Assembly: GCA_963920665.1 (NCBI GenBank)
Contig: OY987269.1
Span: 4,900,501-4,964,500, forward strand
DNA from: Straminergon stramineum
Lineage: Eukaryota > Streptophyta > Bryopsida > Hypnales > Calliergonaceae
Length of the DNA: 64,000 nt
Direction of reading: 5' to 3'
Part shown: one piece after another, positions 1-13,424 of the stretch
Layout of the letters: every line of letters starts with the position of its first letter
Position numbering within the stretch: position 1 is the first letter of the stretch
Position numbers and translations under genes: made by a program
The notes under the pieces: generated by a model
What the model was told of the DNA's origin: nothing
The model's input: the letters and a program-made list of their open reading frames with translations, nothing else
Databases searched by the model: none

Positions 1-1849
1 TTTAAAGATGTAATTGAATGGAAATTGGTGCTTGAAAACATTTCAAATCGTATATAATATGATTTAAAAATTTCTATGATTAGGAGTTTAGATGCCCTGT
101 TATAGTGATAATACTATAACACCATATTTTGAGGAGAGAAATCAAGGCATTATTAAATTAGGAGATGTTTGTATATTTGAAGAAATTTATACTTTTGAGA
201 GGCTTCAAAATAGAGTTCACATATTAAACAAACTTTATCTATTGACATATAGCAAAAACCTTTCATCCAGATAAGTCCAAAGTTATATTCAAAAGTCATC
301 ATTACAAGATAATGAAATTTTTTAAGTTGACTTCTACAAAATATGATTTTTTTTTCATTCTAGTTTTCATAAACATTATAAATGACCTAAACATTTGCAT
401 TATTGAAATCTGATTCATAATTTTATGTCATGATAATTTTCACAACTTGTGACTTCAATTTTTTCAATCAAGTACATATAATTTGTATGAATTTTGTGAT
501 TGAGTTTTATGAAATACAACAACTATTTTTATTTATTTTCTATGGAAGTTTTGAATGAGCACAACCATTACATAATTGAATTGGGTTTTTAATTACATGT
601 CACAATAATTTTTACAATTTGAAGTTTCATTGTTTATAAACAATTAACTACTACATGCATGAATTTTGTGAGCAATTGCTTTATTTTATTTTTCATGAAC
701 AATGTGAATGAATCAAACCATTAGGTGATTGAAATGTGATTAATTTCCATTGTAATGAAGAAATTATGAGAACAAGTATACATTTTGTGTTGGCAAGGAT
801 TGATGGGACAAAATTGAAATACTTTTCGTCTTAATCCCTTTCAAGTTCCCCCATCACAAAAAACTGTTGAGGTATGGTTCAAATTGGTTTCCCTATTAAA
901 CCTTATAGTTGTAATTTAAAAAACAACCTTCCAATGAATTTGAAATTTCTTTAAAAAGGACAAACAATAGCAAAGAATATTAGTGTAAAAAAATCTTAAA
1001 TAATAATTTCATAATTGATGTACCCTAAAAAATTTAAGTAATATAACTTTTAAATCAAATTACTATTACCATCATTGAGGCTAAATTTTACCAATACAAT
1101 TTTTTTTGATAATTTTCATGTGTAGAACTGAACATTCTCCGTATAAGACCTAAACCTTTCAAATTCTTTAGTAGAAAAAATCAAATGATTCTATTTTTGT
1201 TAAATTTATATGTCATTTATGAATACATAAATGTTTACTAATTCAAATATATATTTGAATTATTAATAGATCTAGGTCAATAAGAAAGGTTTAAATTAAA
1301 AAAACAATATAACTGATAATATAAATTAAAATTTCACACATTCAAAATATACAATAAATTTTTTCATTAGTTAAGTGCAAGTTTGATGATGTTTCTTAAT
1401 TTGTTTTTTTATAGTATACTAAAATCTATTGAGAAAATAGAACTTCATTTTTTTTACATTCACAATCAATGAATTGGAGGAAATTCTAACTTTCCACCAT
1501 TGGATTGTTAGACCCTAAAAATGAGGGGTAGATTAAATCTAATCTAAAAAATAAAAGGTCTACAACTAATAAGATATCTAAGTAACCCCAAACCCCAAAC
1601 CCTATAAAGCACAAACAATATGTTGCAATTGAACCCTTCTCTAATGAGAGCTTAATGTTCCAATGTAGAGCATCTAATCCCCCCAAAATGACTAGTACAA
1701 TATAGTAACTAAAAAATAACTAAAATTGTATGGATACCAAAAATTCAGAAAATGACTATTACAACACGAACAAATAAGAGCACTACAACATAACATAACT
1801 AGTCAAAGAAGAACTAGTCAAAGAAATTTTTGCTCTAAAGATATCATCC
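1..1849. other. AT-rich intergenic DNA, no gene seen
   Basis: Only short frames of low-complexity AT-rich sequence occur here, none with recognisable protein similarity or plausible splice structure. I see no RNA gene or clear transposon terminus. Confidence 0.6.
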
Positions 1850-2800
1850 ACACGACTTTAAAGATGCTTAAGTGTGAATCCTTTAGGACAAATGCTCACT
1901 ACCACCAGCTTTTGTCAAGTATAACAAAGAGAAAAAATAACTCTTCTGTTGACAACTTATGCAAAAAAAGAAGTTGAAAACACTCTAAAATTGACTTCAC
2001 CAGCTCCCATGTCATCATAAATACCTTTACAAGGTGATCAAATCTATCCTCGAAAAATCAATCACGAAAAATCCATACATCTTGCCACTCCCAAATCAAG
2101 TCAAATTGGATCAACTATAATGATGCATACTCAACACAAGCAACTATCATGTCTCACCATTTTTTCTTTACAATCATTGATTATGTTATAACTCGCAAAG
2201 CATGTGCTTTAGCACTAATACGATGAAATTTGTTTATTTTTATAAACCAAATGCAACTAATGCATGAACTTGCTTCATTCCAACAATTACATGTGAGTCT
2301 ATGACAAGACATCAAAGTGTAGAACACATATTGCAAAATCTTCAAAGAAAAATCAAGAATTCTAAAATACGTTGACTATATAAATACTTTTTCAAAACTC
2401 AAAAGTAAAAACTTGTTGTTAGTATATGAAAAACTGAATGCACAAATTACTGCAAAGCCTTCTATATATTGAATAAGGACGAACCAACCTTGCAGGTCTT
2501 AACATGCTCTTTGAAATCATTCATTAAATTTGTGCTAACTGTATAATGGGATTTTTGTTAAGTATTTTTTTGAAATTATTCTTTCCATACTCTGCAAGAA
2601 CCTTCTCTAAACAACGATCCTCCTTGAATGAAAACTTCTCTTTAAGGATTTTTTGAACAACCTTCGTACCCATTGCAAGAATTGCAAGTTTGTCAAATTT
2701 GGACTCCAACGCTATGGGTTCAAGGTTGTACAAAGGTTTAGCATTAATGACAATCATGTCATCATCTTCAGTATCGGAGACTAAGAAGTGTTTCTTACAT
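1850..2800 (-). pseudogene. Possible decayed coding relic, family not recognised
   Basis: The minus strand has an open stretch of about 90 codons (about 2524-2799) with a normal mix of charged and hydrophobic residues, including SDTEDDDMIVINAK and KEKFSFKEDRCLEKVL. Beyond its stop, between about 2240 and 1850, minus-strand translation again looks protein-like (for example DMIVACVEYASL and LIWEWQDVWIF) but is broken by several stops. I cannot name a family. It could be an old transposase, retroelement or host-gene relic, or chance. The evidence is composition only, so confidence is low. Confidence 0.2.
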
Positions 2801-2879
2801 TAGATGGAATTCAGCTACATTAGAGGTTTGTTTTGGGTTTTTTCCTTATGCTAAAAAATAGCCACTACTAGCTAAAATT

Positions 2880-3065
2880 TATAATTATTAAAAAATTAAA
2901 AATTAAAAAAAAAATTAAAAATTAATATTTTTTTAAAAATGATTAAAAAATAATTTATTATTTTTATTTGATGTGGTTGAACTCTAGCTATATCAGCCTA
3001 CTAATGTGGCCAAGTTCCCACAATCCTAAAACTTAGAGGAACTTGCAACCCTTTAGAGTAGCTGA
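2880..3065. repeat. Dispersed repeat copy (pair with 61.11-61.22 kb, inverted)
   Basis: The reverse complement contains a stretch beginning GTGGGAACTTGGCCAC, followed by TAGTAGGCTGAT and a CCACATCA motif leading into an AT-rich run. The same order (GTGGGAACTTGCCAAG, CAGTAGTCTGATGTGG, CCACATCA, AT-rich) occurs on the plus strand near 61,145-61,215. This suggests two diverged copies of one short repeat. The type of element is unknown. Confidence 0.4.
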
Positions 3066-6000
3066 ATGCTTGAATTTCTTCTAATGATAAAAAAGAGGTT
3101 TTAATCTAGACACAAATGTAGATTACTGATTTGGATTTTATTTTGGTTAAATTTTGTGGAATTTGAATGAGTGTTTTTTGTATATCTATGTCAGCTTGTT
3201 CAATATTTTTTAGTATTTTGTGTTCTAATTTGATGTTTTTGGATATGCTTTTCCAAGTTAGGAGTGTTGTTTTGTATTCCTTTATGGAAAAGCCTAGCTG
3301 AAATTTGAATGTGTGAGTGGGCTTAGGTGGTAGATCTAGTTGGTGGTTGGTGTGCCAAGTTGGAAGGGTCAAGTCAATTAACAAATGGGAATAGAGTTTG
3401 AATGTTTGAATGTGCAATTATAACCTGGTAGTTTTAAGTAGTTGGGTTGTCTTTTCTAAGTTGGTAACTGTCTGTTTTGGATTCCGTTTTGTTTTGTGTT
3501 TTCCAATTTTTTTGGAACCCACTCGAAGAGAGAGTAGTGTAAGTCTCAGCTAAGTAGGTTGCGTTATTTTTGGTTATGAATCTATTTTTAATTTTGTGTG
3601 TGTGATTCACAATTGTGGTTTTAAGTGGGTGAGAATTAAGTGTCTCACTATGTTAGAACAGAAATGTCATTGAGTGTTCTAGTTGGAGTACGTTAATTGA
3701 TGTACAAATTTGAAGATGAGTGTTCAATGGTCACAAATTGGAAATTAAAATACAAATTAGGAGAAGAACAATAATATTAATATAGTTGAGAAAATTCTAG
3801 TTGGAAATCAGAATGCAAGTGTGTTAGACATTTGCCTCCCTTGGAATGAACTTTTTACAATTAGCTTGGAGGATAATTCTAATTAAAATCCAAGCTTATC
3901 TGCAACAAACTATAGGGAACCTATGTGGTACTCCAATACAAACTTGGAAAAAAACTAGAAGACAGTTTCAAGGCAATGTTACCTAAGATTGAGATTGGGC
4001 ACATTGCAAAATTTTGTCGCTTAGTTTCGAAGTACCTCCTTGATTGGATAATCTAGCATGCAATGCTTGATATAATATTTTTTTGGCTCATCAAGTAAGC
4101 TTTTGTAACTCAACTTGTTGTTCACTTAATCCTCTAAGAGTTGCCTTGAACCTCTCCAACTTCTCCATTTGCACATCATAGTCTCCTACAGCACAAGGCT
4201 TGGCTAACAACTTTCTTCCCCCCTTTGAGATACAACATTTGTTACAATTTTGTCCAAGGCTAATGGTCCAAATAAATCCTATACAAATTGAGTGAATTCG
4301 GTCAAAAGACCTCTATCTCCATGTCTTGTTCTATGTTAGCCTCTCGTGCATGCAAATTAAGTATTCGTGTTACCAACTTGTTGACTAGATCTTCCAATAC
4401 ATTGATCTCTTAAGACAACTGATTGAATCTTGTCGTGCATGTGAATTCTTAGTCTTTAAGACTATCACTTTAGACAAAGACATTTTTAGACCATCAAGCC
4501 ATTTGATGTTTTAAAATACATTTATCAGGTGATATTGATCCAAACTATTTTGGTTAACTCTCAAATAAAAAACAATTGGCTCAAGCATTGAATATTTGTA
4601 AGGAAATCACACCGAAAGTCGTCTTCTATGGTGCTAATAACATCCGGATTGAGCGTGTGTTTCAAAAATAATTTCCAAAATCAAACAACAATTAAATGAA
4701 ATTCTAGGATCTCTTGTCTTACACTTGTGTGAGACGTCATCATGCAAGTGAAATAAAAGACTAAAGAGATGATAGAAGCTTCAAAACAATCTGCAAAGCT
4801 ATATAAATTGTTGAAGATACAACACAACAAGAAAGATGCATGAAACATTTGTTAAGTTTTTTGTATTGGTGCATTGGGATTATCAATGGAGCTATAATTG
4901 ATAAAGGAAAAATTGCTTGAGACACTATAGTTCAAAAGGAAAAGTTCACTTCAACTGTAGTTAAAAATGAAACATGGAAATAATCTATATGCATGTTTTT
5001 ATGTCTTTGCCTTGTGATATTTGTACCTATGTTATTAGGGCTATTTGTCTTGACATGACACTAGTTTTTTCCGTTGGGATGTTTGTTAGCGTCGATCGAG
5101 CTGCATCTTGACAAATTAAGATTCACATCAATCAAATTTTATTTTACTTCATTTTATTTTTTTGATGGATTGTTCGTCAACTGTGACAACATGTTCATTG
5201 GAAAAAAAATCAAGATCCAAATGAACACCTAGTTGAATCTTGATGTTTAGTTGGTTAGGTGTTTGTCTAGACATGATGTCAAGTTGAAAATTGTAGTCCA
5301 AAATTAAAATTTAGAAACGACTACTTTAGTTTTTCTAAGACATTTAATGAAAAATAATATTTCAATTTTCAATAAAATAGAAATTATATTAAAATTAGTC
5401 TAGAAAATCTATAGGGGGGCTAGGGATATACTATAGGGGGTAGAAATTAAATAGATAAAAAAAAGAAAAAAAGAAAAAAGAAAAAAAATAGGAAAAAAAT
5501 GAAAAATTACACAATGACTTTTAGAAAGGGTTGTGACCTTCCCAAGAGAGAGTATATAAGGAGGAGAAAAACTTTGAAACATTGGCATATTTTTTTTTAT
5601 GCTCATTTGTGCTTTCCCATTTATTGATATTAATATATTTTATTAATTTTCTTGTACTTCTCGCTTGTTGTGAGTTAGAATTTGTTTTTCTGTATCACTG
5701 TTGTCTATGTTTTGCTACCATCATATTACTCAGAATTGTGGTGAGCATTGTACGATGATCGAAACTAAAGTGATCAAAAATTGAATGAAGAAATTGAGTG
5801 GTTGGGAGTGTTGGAGGTTTAAAAAAATGGAGCTTTGAACAAGATTGGAGAGTGTAAGCAAGTATTGCTAAAATTAGTTTAGGACTACCAATGCATGCTC
5901 TACCTATTGTGAGAAATCACGATGGTATCAAAGATTTTAATTCGAGATTAGCGGTACAAACTTGAATATAGTTTGGTTCCAACTTGAATTGAGAATCTCT

Positions 6001-8300
6001 AAATTTCTTGGAAAATTGTTTGTACAATTTGAGTATCGTGGATGGTAAAATTAATTTGAGCTAGAGTGCATGATCAATGGGAATGGACAATACCATTTAG
6101 ATGATGTAATTGAGGGACAACATAATTACAATGTATGGTATAAAAGTCTTGATTATTTGAGAAAAAAGAAGTATTACTAATATAATTTGTGATGGATATA
6201 TATTGGCAGGTATATAAGATTTTTTAGTTTCACTAGCTATTTTTCTTTAATTTTCATATTGAACTATTTTTTATCGTATTGAGTCTAGTTATTGTATCTA
6301 TTTTTTACTTTGAATCAACATTTTGTAGATTTTTCAGCCGGGATTTTTCCAATGATTGATTTTAAATTACAACTTGTTTTTCTCCCAATTCGCCCATCTA
6401 ACTTTCAATTGGCCATCAAAGTTCTTCAATACAATAATAGGACTTCATCATTGTAGTTTATTTTTGTAGGTGCAGGATTGCAAGGGTCTTGAACAATCAA
6501 GGACCGGTTGTAACAAACGTATGAAATATAAGGTAGAACAAGACAAGTTCTTGATAATAAGAGATATAAGATAAGAAAAGAGGAGTTTTGGATAACAAGA
6601 CTTGATATTAGAGTTCAAGAAGTACAATACTAGAGCTAGAACCAAGAGATGAGTTGTCGAGATTGAGGACTACCTCAACCTCAACTTATGTGTGTATTGC
6701 CATCTAAGAGGTTCTTCTGGAACTCTATGTAAGCTTTTGAAAGGCTATAGAGGCTTTTAGAAGATGCTAGAATATTATCAAGATATCTAGAAGTTTTTAG
6801 AATGTCCATGACACTGACATTAGTGGTTGTGATTAATTTCACCCTTGGATGCCTCTAGATCCAAAAAAACTAGATGCCCCTTAATTTAGTCAAACTAAAT
6901 GGTGTTTTTAGAATGGTCTTCTTTTATAATACTTTCTATTTGATTCTAACCATCATGCAAGGTGAAAATTGTCAAAGGTTTGTATTTGGCTTGTGATACA
7001 ATTTTTAAATGTCAATTGTATGCCTTTTTGTAATTGCAAAGCTCTTAACATCAAAATACAAAAATAAAGTTTTCTTTGTTAACCCTTAAAAGTTCCGTTA
7101 TTTCTAAGGCCTCAATTTTTGTTGTGATTTTTTCAAACTTTAAAGAAAAATAGAAAAACACATTAAATTTTATATTTCAGTTGGTTTTTGAGAGCAAGAG
7201 TTAGAATGTGCTGAGCACAAATTTCATGAGTCTATGCAACAAACCAATCTATAGAAACTTAAAATAAGCTTTTTAAATTTTTTTACTTATAGATTACATT
7301 TTTGTCTACATCATGTGAATGATTGCAAGGAAAAATACTCACAATCAGATCGAAAATGCAAGCATGTGAGCTTTGAGCATAAGTATAAGTAGATATTCTA
7401 CAACCATTGACTGGATAGCTTTGATTCCTACCATTTGGGTTGGTGATGTGAAAGTTATGGAGCTTCTTATTTTGTAGACAATCGTAGAAACTTCTTGAGA
7501 AATAAGGGATTGGATTTGTTTTAGAAAATACAATTTTCACTTTTTTCAAAAGAATAGTTTCCCAAAATTCAGTGTTATTGTCAAAACAATCACACTATTG
7601 TAATTAGTGTGTTCAAGGTTCAAGCTCTGAGTAATTAACAATTTAGGATTCTCTTCAATCTTTTACCTATTTCTATTTAACTTAGTCTACTTTGTTGAAC
7701 AAAAAGCTATCGGGTACAAGAAGCTTTGTCCCTTTAGCATTGAAGCACTTGCTTGCTTCTAGAAAAAGGTCCCTACTTTAATATCCCCTTGTGTATCTTT
7801 TGTTGATGCAAAGCAAAGTCAATAAGTCGTTTTCTTGTTAGTAGAGTGACATGTACCTTGAAGTGCACTAGAGTCCAAATATGCATCAATTTCTATACAA
7901 CCATCCATTCATTGCATACTTTCATCCATAATATTACTTGAGATTAGTTACCTTCATCCAAAATTTGGCAAGTCACATTAGCCCTTAAGATGTTTTTTGG
8001 CAATTTCATTCACATATTACTCTTAAATTTTTATTGTATCAATAGCTAGTACAAAAATCATATAATACTTTGGAAGAACTTTGCCAAAAATTCAAATGCT
8101 GATGCAAAGCCTTTTTTCCTTTCATTTGTCCATATTCATTAAAGCATCTATTTATGGCAACTTAATTAATACTAACAAACACGTATCATAGGAAAAAGGT
8201 GTACATGATGATCACAAGAACCATATGTTTAATTCAACACCATTTTGGATTTATACAAAAAGACCGAGGCATATGTTTAATGAAACATAATTTTAGAGTC
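3066..8300. other. AT-rich intergenic DNA, no gene seen
   Basis: More than 5 kb of AT-rich sequence with only short frames lacking recognisable domains. A polypurine-rich tract around 5,455-5,500 is the only notable composition change. I see no splice-linked exon chain and no tRNA-like or rRNA-like sequence. Confidence 0.55.
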
Positions 8301-8309
8301 ATATAGAAG

Positions 8310-8590
8310 TAATTACACAAGCTTCACAAAAACAGAAGGCAAAATTTTGGACCTAGAGGTCCTCTAGGGTTTCAAGGCCACTTTTAAAAGAAAAGCCACA
8401 AAAATAGAAGGCAAAATTTTGGACCTATGGGTTTTTCAGGGTTTCAGGGTCGTGGTCACACCAAAGGCCACAAAAACAAAATGCAAAATATTGGTTTGGG
8501 CATAGAGGTCTTTCAAGGTTTGAAGGCCATAGTCATAACAAAGGCCACAATGGCAACATTGCAACAAGTTCTTACAACAACCTCAAAAAA
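8310..8590 (+). repeat. Tandem repeat, about three 75-85 bp units
   Basis: Three imperfect head-to-tail units each carry a CACAAAAA..AAGGCAAAATTTTGGACC-like core, then an 'AGGTC..CAGGGTTTCAAGGCCA' block. In one plus-strand frame the units give repeated Gly/Gln/Asn-rich peptides (NFGPMGFSGFQGRGHTKGHK-like). The frame is closed by stops in the first unit and nothing around it looks like a gene. It is a non-coding minisatellite or a relic of a repetitive protein. Confidence 0.6.
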
Positions 8591-8711
8591 AATAGAAGTT
8601 GTAAAATGACTTGTGGTTCCCACATGACATGTACACATTCCACTATTATAGTTTCATTCAAAAAAATGACAAGTTGAATGAAGTAGGGTTTGTTTGTTTT
8701 TTAAATAATTT

Positions 8712-9015
8712 TTTTGCATTGCATTAATTCAATTCTAATTAAAGACCTCCCAAAAATTGATGTAGTTTTAATTAAAGAGACTGTCAAAATTAATTTAGTT
8801 CTAATTAAAGAGTACACCAAAATTACAAACTTCATGCTCGTGTGATAGCAAAATCCTAAAATTCTAATTCCATCACTTTGCATTAATTAAATTCTAATTA
8901 AAGAGCACCCCAAAATTAATTTTGTTCTAATCAAAGAGCCCTTTGAATTCCAAATTTTGTGTCTTGTGTGATAACAAAATCCTAAACTCTCATTCCATCA
9001 CCCTCTCATTGCACA
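8712..9015. repeat. Tandem duplication of about 150 bp with shorter sub-repeats
   Basis: Two adjacent copies run about 8712-8870 and about 8875-9015. Both contain TCTAATTAAAGAG-type sub-repeats about 40 bp apart, followed by GTGTGATA(G/A)CAAAATCCTAAA and ATTCCATCAC. The copies differ by scattered substitutions and small indels. No coding potential is seen. Confidence 0.65.
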
Positions 9016-10660
9016 TTGTAAAAAGCATATTTTAATGAAATATAAAATTATGTACTCTTGGGAAGAGAAGAGTCTATGCAATTGAAAAGAATCCTTAACC
9101 CTTCAATCAAGAGCATCTTTGAGTTTGGTCCCATCAACCTCACACTCCGTTAAAGCATATAGCACCTCATTTGCTCTAAAGTCTTGATTCAGTCTCCTCT
9201 AAGCCATTAGTTCTTCCATAGGTTTAAACATGTGGTCTCTCGTCTATAGCATCCTGGTTTTGGGGGATTTTTTTTCCAGCTTTCTAGTGCCCATTTGAAC
9301 CACACAGAAATAAGTTGGTTAAATAATGGCAAAACTTTTTCACCACAAAACTTTGAAATAAGAAAAAAAATCTTTGATGAAATCGCTAGATTGAGGATGA
9401 AACAAAATTATGGACATGTGATATGTGCTAATGTGATATTTTCTATTCAATATGTGCATGCATGCTGAAATTTGAAGCACCACTATCATAGTGGACTTGT
9501 TCGGAATTCTTTGTGATTGGTTTGGAGATTCTATAGTTTGTCCTTGTTAGGTTTTGCTAGTTCCTATGTCTCTCTGTGTGGGAGGATCTTCAAAAAATTC
9601 CTACATAGAAGGAAATCATGGATTTTCTTTGTAGGGATTTTCACAAATTCTCTCCAAATCCCCAATGTGCAATCCAATTTGATAGACTTTGCAATACGTT
9701 GACACATCTCACATTTAAAGTTATTTTCCACTTAATATTTGGTAGATTTTACAAGATGCAATTGTCCCATATCAATTGTGAAGGGTAAACATGTCCTCAA
9801 CACAAAAGACTTGTAAGTTGTCAATCTCTATGACAATGAATCCTACTCACAAAAATCTAACATTTATAGAGTTTGTATATTTAGAAACCTAAGAAATTTT
9901 ATAATATATGAAATTGTAAAATGTTTAAACAAACTAAGTGAACAAATTATTAGCAATTTGAACTCTTGAATTCTAGAAAAGGGTCTCAATCTAAAATTTT
10001 AAAATGTACAAATCAATGAGATTGGAAATTCAAAGTTTACATATTAGTTAGATATGAGCCTCCAAAATCTATGACTATTTTTGATTAAGCACACTGAAAT
10101 CTAAATTCAAGAATATTAAATTTCAGAAATGATCAATGGTACAAATGGAAAGTCTAAAAATATGACTTGAAAACATTTTGAAATAAGTGTCTTTCAAAGA
10201 CTACTTTTTTGTTGTACTTCTTAAATGTTTCACATTTCACTACAAAGTATGTCCTTCCAAGAAATTTTTTAAAGAAGAGAGTCACTTGTCATCACGTTGT
10301 GTGTGCACAATTGCAGTGATTGATGACATTTTGATTGAAGGTTTTTTGGGGTGTAAACATTACATTGCAAAGAAGATGATTGTGACCATTCGATTATCAA
10401 TCCTTCGTAAGAATACACATTTGCTAGATTCTAAACCCTAAATGGAAATATACATGCATGGTCTAACAAAGATGTGTAATGTTTAACTTCATTATAGATT
10501 TGAGCATTTTGAATTCATGACCAAAACTATTCAATGCATTCCCTCTTGGTATCTAGATTCGAAGCATAAAAAAAATTCCCTTTTGACTATGTAGTACCTT
10601 AGGAAAATAAATGAATGATGAGTATCAATTTATAAAACTGGAAATCCTAACAATTTGAGC
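9016..10660. other. AT-rich intergenic DNA, no gene seen
   Basis: No recognisable gene. Short open frames are low-complexity and have no conserved motif I know. Confidence 0.55.
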
Positions 10661-10669
10661 AACTAAGCA

Positions 10670-11960
10670 CTATACAAGAGGTTCATCTTCTACTTGCCTA
10701 GGTTTGATGAATCTCCTCCAATTACTACCATACTTGTTGACAAAATGACAAGTGACACCAACACTATCAAAGTAGACATACTCATCTTTTTGTTTGAAAA
10801 ACCCACTCCCACATACTTTTTGTAGCATGATGGGATGAAGGTCATGGATATTGGTATTTTTGTGATTTTTCCAATACACATTGTGATGAAGTCTTGAATA
10901 ACTAGAGGTACGTCTTCCATGTCCTGCTCCTAGCTGTAGTATTCAAATTAAACGGGTTGTCTTTCACCTTAATCAACGATAGTGGACACTATCCAATTCC
11001 AAGCCTCTCCAACATGGCTTGGCATGTTCTTGCCACTCAATTCATGTATCTAGCATGCCCCAATTAGAGTGGTCTGCATCCTAATATTTGGCTTGCTTTC
11101 ATTCAAGCCATGCACCTATCCTTTGAATGCTCGAACTCTTGACTAAGTGTTTGTTAGAACCTCCTGGATGGGAATGCTTCAAACCTCGAAGGACCCTCCC
11201 AATATTCTTTCAATGCCATGTAGAACTAGTAGATCAAGGGCTAGACAAATGTCATGGGCCTCTTGGACCGTATTCACATCAATAATTGTAATTTCAATCT
11301 TGGTATTGAGTAGGTGCTCTTTGAATTCATTTTCTTCATAGTGTCCATAAGACTCTAACAATTTTTGTGGGTATATCATCCAAGATATTTTTTGGTATTC
11401 ACGAGATTATAGCATGGATCAACTCTTGATAGATCTTAATGTTCTCTGACCCTCGGTAACTAGGCCCGTGAAAATTCAAGGCACCAAAAAGCTTGGGAAA
11501 TCGAACATGTCGTGCACCCTTCTATGTCTAAATTTTCAATGGGGGAAGATTTGACTCTTGAGCACTAAAGTGGAAGATGTCTACTGCTCTGGCTCAAAGT
11601 TTGATCCCAATGTCAATTTTTTTTTACTATGTTATTGCACCGTGAAGAGGCACATGGAGTTGCACACAATGATCAATTTTGGGTTGGGCCTTTGGTTAGG
11701 CCCATTTCATTCCAAAGAAGCCTACTTGACATTCCTTATGTCCACAAGCACGAAGGGCCTCCACCATGGCTTGAAGAAGGATATTCACTTGACTCTTGGA
11801 GAGAACCAAGTCATCGTTGTTGGCAATCATTGTCAATTGGTGGCTCCTCCACAACTCCTAGCAAATCAAACGCTTGCATTGTTGCTTCTCCATAGATGTA
11901 ACCTTGACATTCACCTTCACAACAATGGGGTAAAAAATTACGTGTAACCACTCATGAAAA
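10670..11960 (-). pseudogene. Possible decayed coding region, family not recognised
   Basis: The minus strand of this slightly more GC-rich stretch has several protein-like open segments: about 11,380-11,180 (containing LLESYGHYEENEFKEHLL and VQEAHDICLALDLLVLHG), about 10,920-10,670 (containing MEDVPLVIQDFITMCIGK), and near 11,830-11,690 (MIANNDDLVLSKSQVNILLQ). They lie on one strand but are interrupted by stops and frame changes, and I could not connect them with convincing splice sites. I do not recognise the protein. Amino-acid composition and one-strandedness suggest a dead gene or transposon ORF; this is an inference. Confidence 0.25.
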
Positions 11961-12506
11961 TATTTTAAATCCCTTATAGGGGCTCTTCATATGTCCGTTT
12001 GGATGATTTCTCCAAACAAACTAGGTAAATCATGTAGGTCCATCATGAAATAAGAAGCATCCATGTCCACATGGGATGGACTACAGTTGATGGATCCCAA
12101 CGTTCAACCAAGTTTAGGCCAAATGGGATTCACTATACCATATGGCATCCACCCTATTTGCCATGACACCAACCAATAAATGATAGAATAAATACATTGA
12201 AATCCAATGTAAATAAATTAGATACATGGTATACATCTTGTGAATAATTTGGGTGGTATGGAGTGGGGCAGTTGTAAAAAGTTATGTTGTAATTGTTGTT
12301 GTGATGGTTTGAGGGTGGGTGGGTTGTGAAGTACTGGGAAGGATTCATTCTGTTTTCTAAATGACATTTATGTAATTTAAAAGATATGTGGAGTATATGT
12401 ATGACCAATCCATACATATACATTGTAGCAAGAAATTGAATCCATTCCCTAAAACTTCTACAAAAATCTACAATCCTTTCAAACTAGCTTATGAATCAAA
12501 TCTTGG

Positions 12507-13424
12507 TTAACCCCTAAAGGACCAAGGTGATTTTCCTATCAAAAAACACTTAAAACTATCATTTCTATTGCAAAGAGAAAAGAACATTAAAAAATTTTCT
12601 TTTTTTCATATCCAACCATAAGATCTTATACTTGACTAGTATATGAATACATGGAAGAAATTTCAGAAACTTTGACCATGCAGATTGCAGAATATATGCA
12701 TTTAAAGTGAAGAAAACAAGTTTTTTTGCACCTTGCTTGACTAGAGTTTTTGGCTTTGAATCTTTTTAGTTCAAATTTTTTGCTCTATGGATTTTGATTT
12801 TCTACTTATTTATGTTAAGCAATTGAGTTGAGAATCTACAAAAAAAATAATGGAAAAAAAGCACTTAATTTTCATTCATTAAAAAATTGTTAAGAAGATG
12901 TGGGTTCAAAATTGAAGAAAAAACTAAATTGTTAATAGTTTTTAGATGGAATTGAATCCCAATAATCCCAATGGTGAGATTGTTCTAACAAGAGAATCTA
13001 ACCTTGTCTAGCATTTTTTTCAGAAAATTCTAAAAATTGCATTCAAAAATGAATTCCACAAGTTATTTTTTCAAGAAGATGCTTAGATTGTCCATAACTT
13101 TACTCATTATTAGTCCAAATTGAATGAAACAAAGCTTCACATGTAGACAAAAATATAATCTTTGAGAAAAAAATTTGAAAAAAAATTATTTTAAATTTCT
13201 GTGATTTTTTTTGGGCTGCCCGCTGAACTCCATTTTTGCTTATTATGCCATAACTTTTGTTCCCAAGCATCGATTAAAATAAAAAAATATATATTTTCAC
13301 AAAGCTCTTGCGAAAATATACAATCTCAAAAAATTCCAAAAAATATCACTGGAAATTGAGACAATAGGAACCTGCTTGGACCCAAATTGTCGCCTGAGGG
13401 AACAAATGGTCCTTTAGGGATTAA
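12507..13424. mobile_element. Candidate non-autonomous TIR element (MITE-like), 0.9 kb
   Basis: The left end reads TTAACCCCTAAAGGACC (12507-12523). The right end is its inverted complement GGTCCTTTAGGGATTAA (13408-13424), differing at one base. TTAA sits at both outer edges and may be the target duplication. The interior is AT-rich with no transposase-like frame. Related ends occur at 16454, 45321, 45967 and 53393, which supports a repeat family rather than chance. Confidence 0.5.

Noticed and set aside
8310..9015. CRISPR array
   Set aside because: Repeat units are long, imperfect and contiguous without unique spacers, and the genome is eukaryotic.
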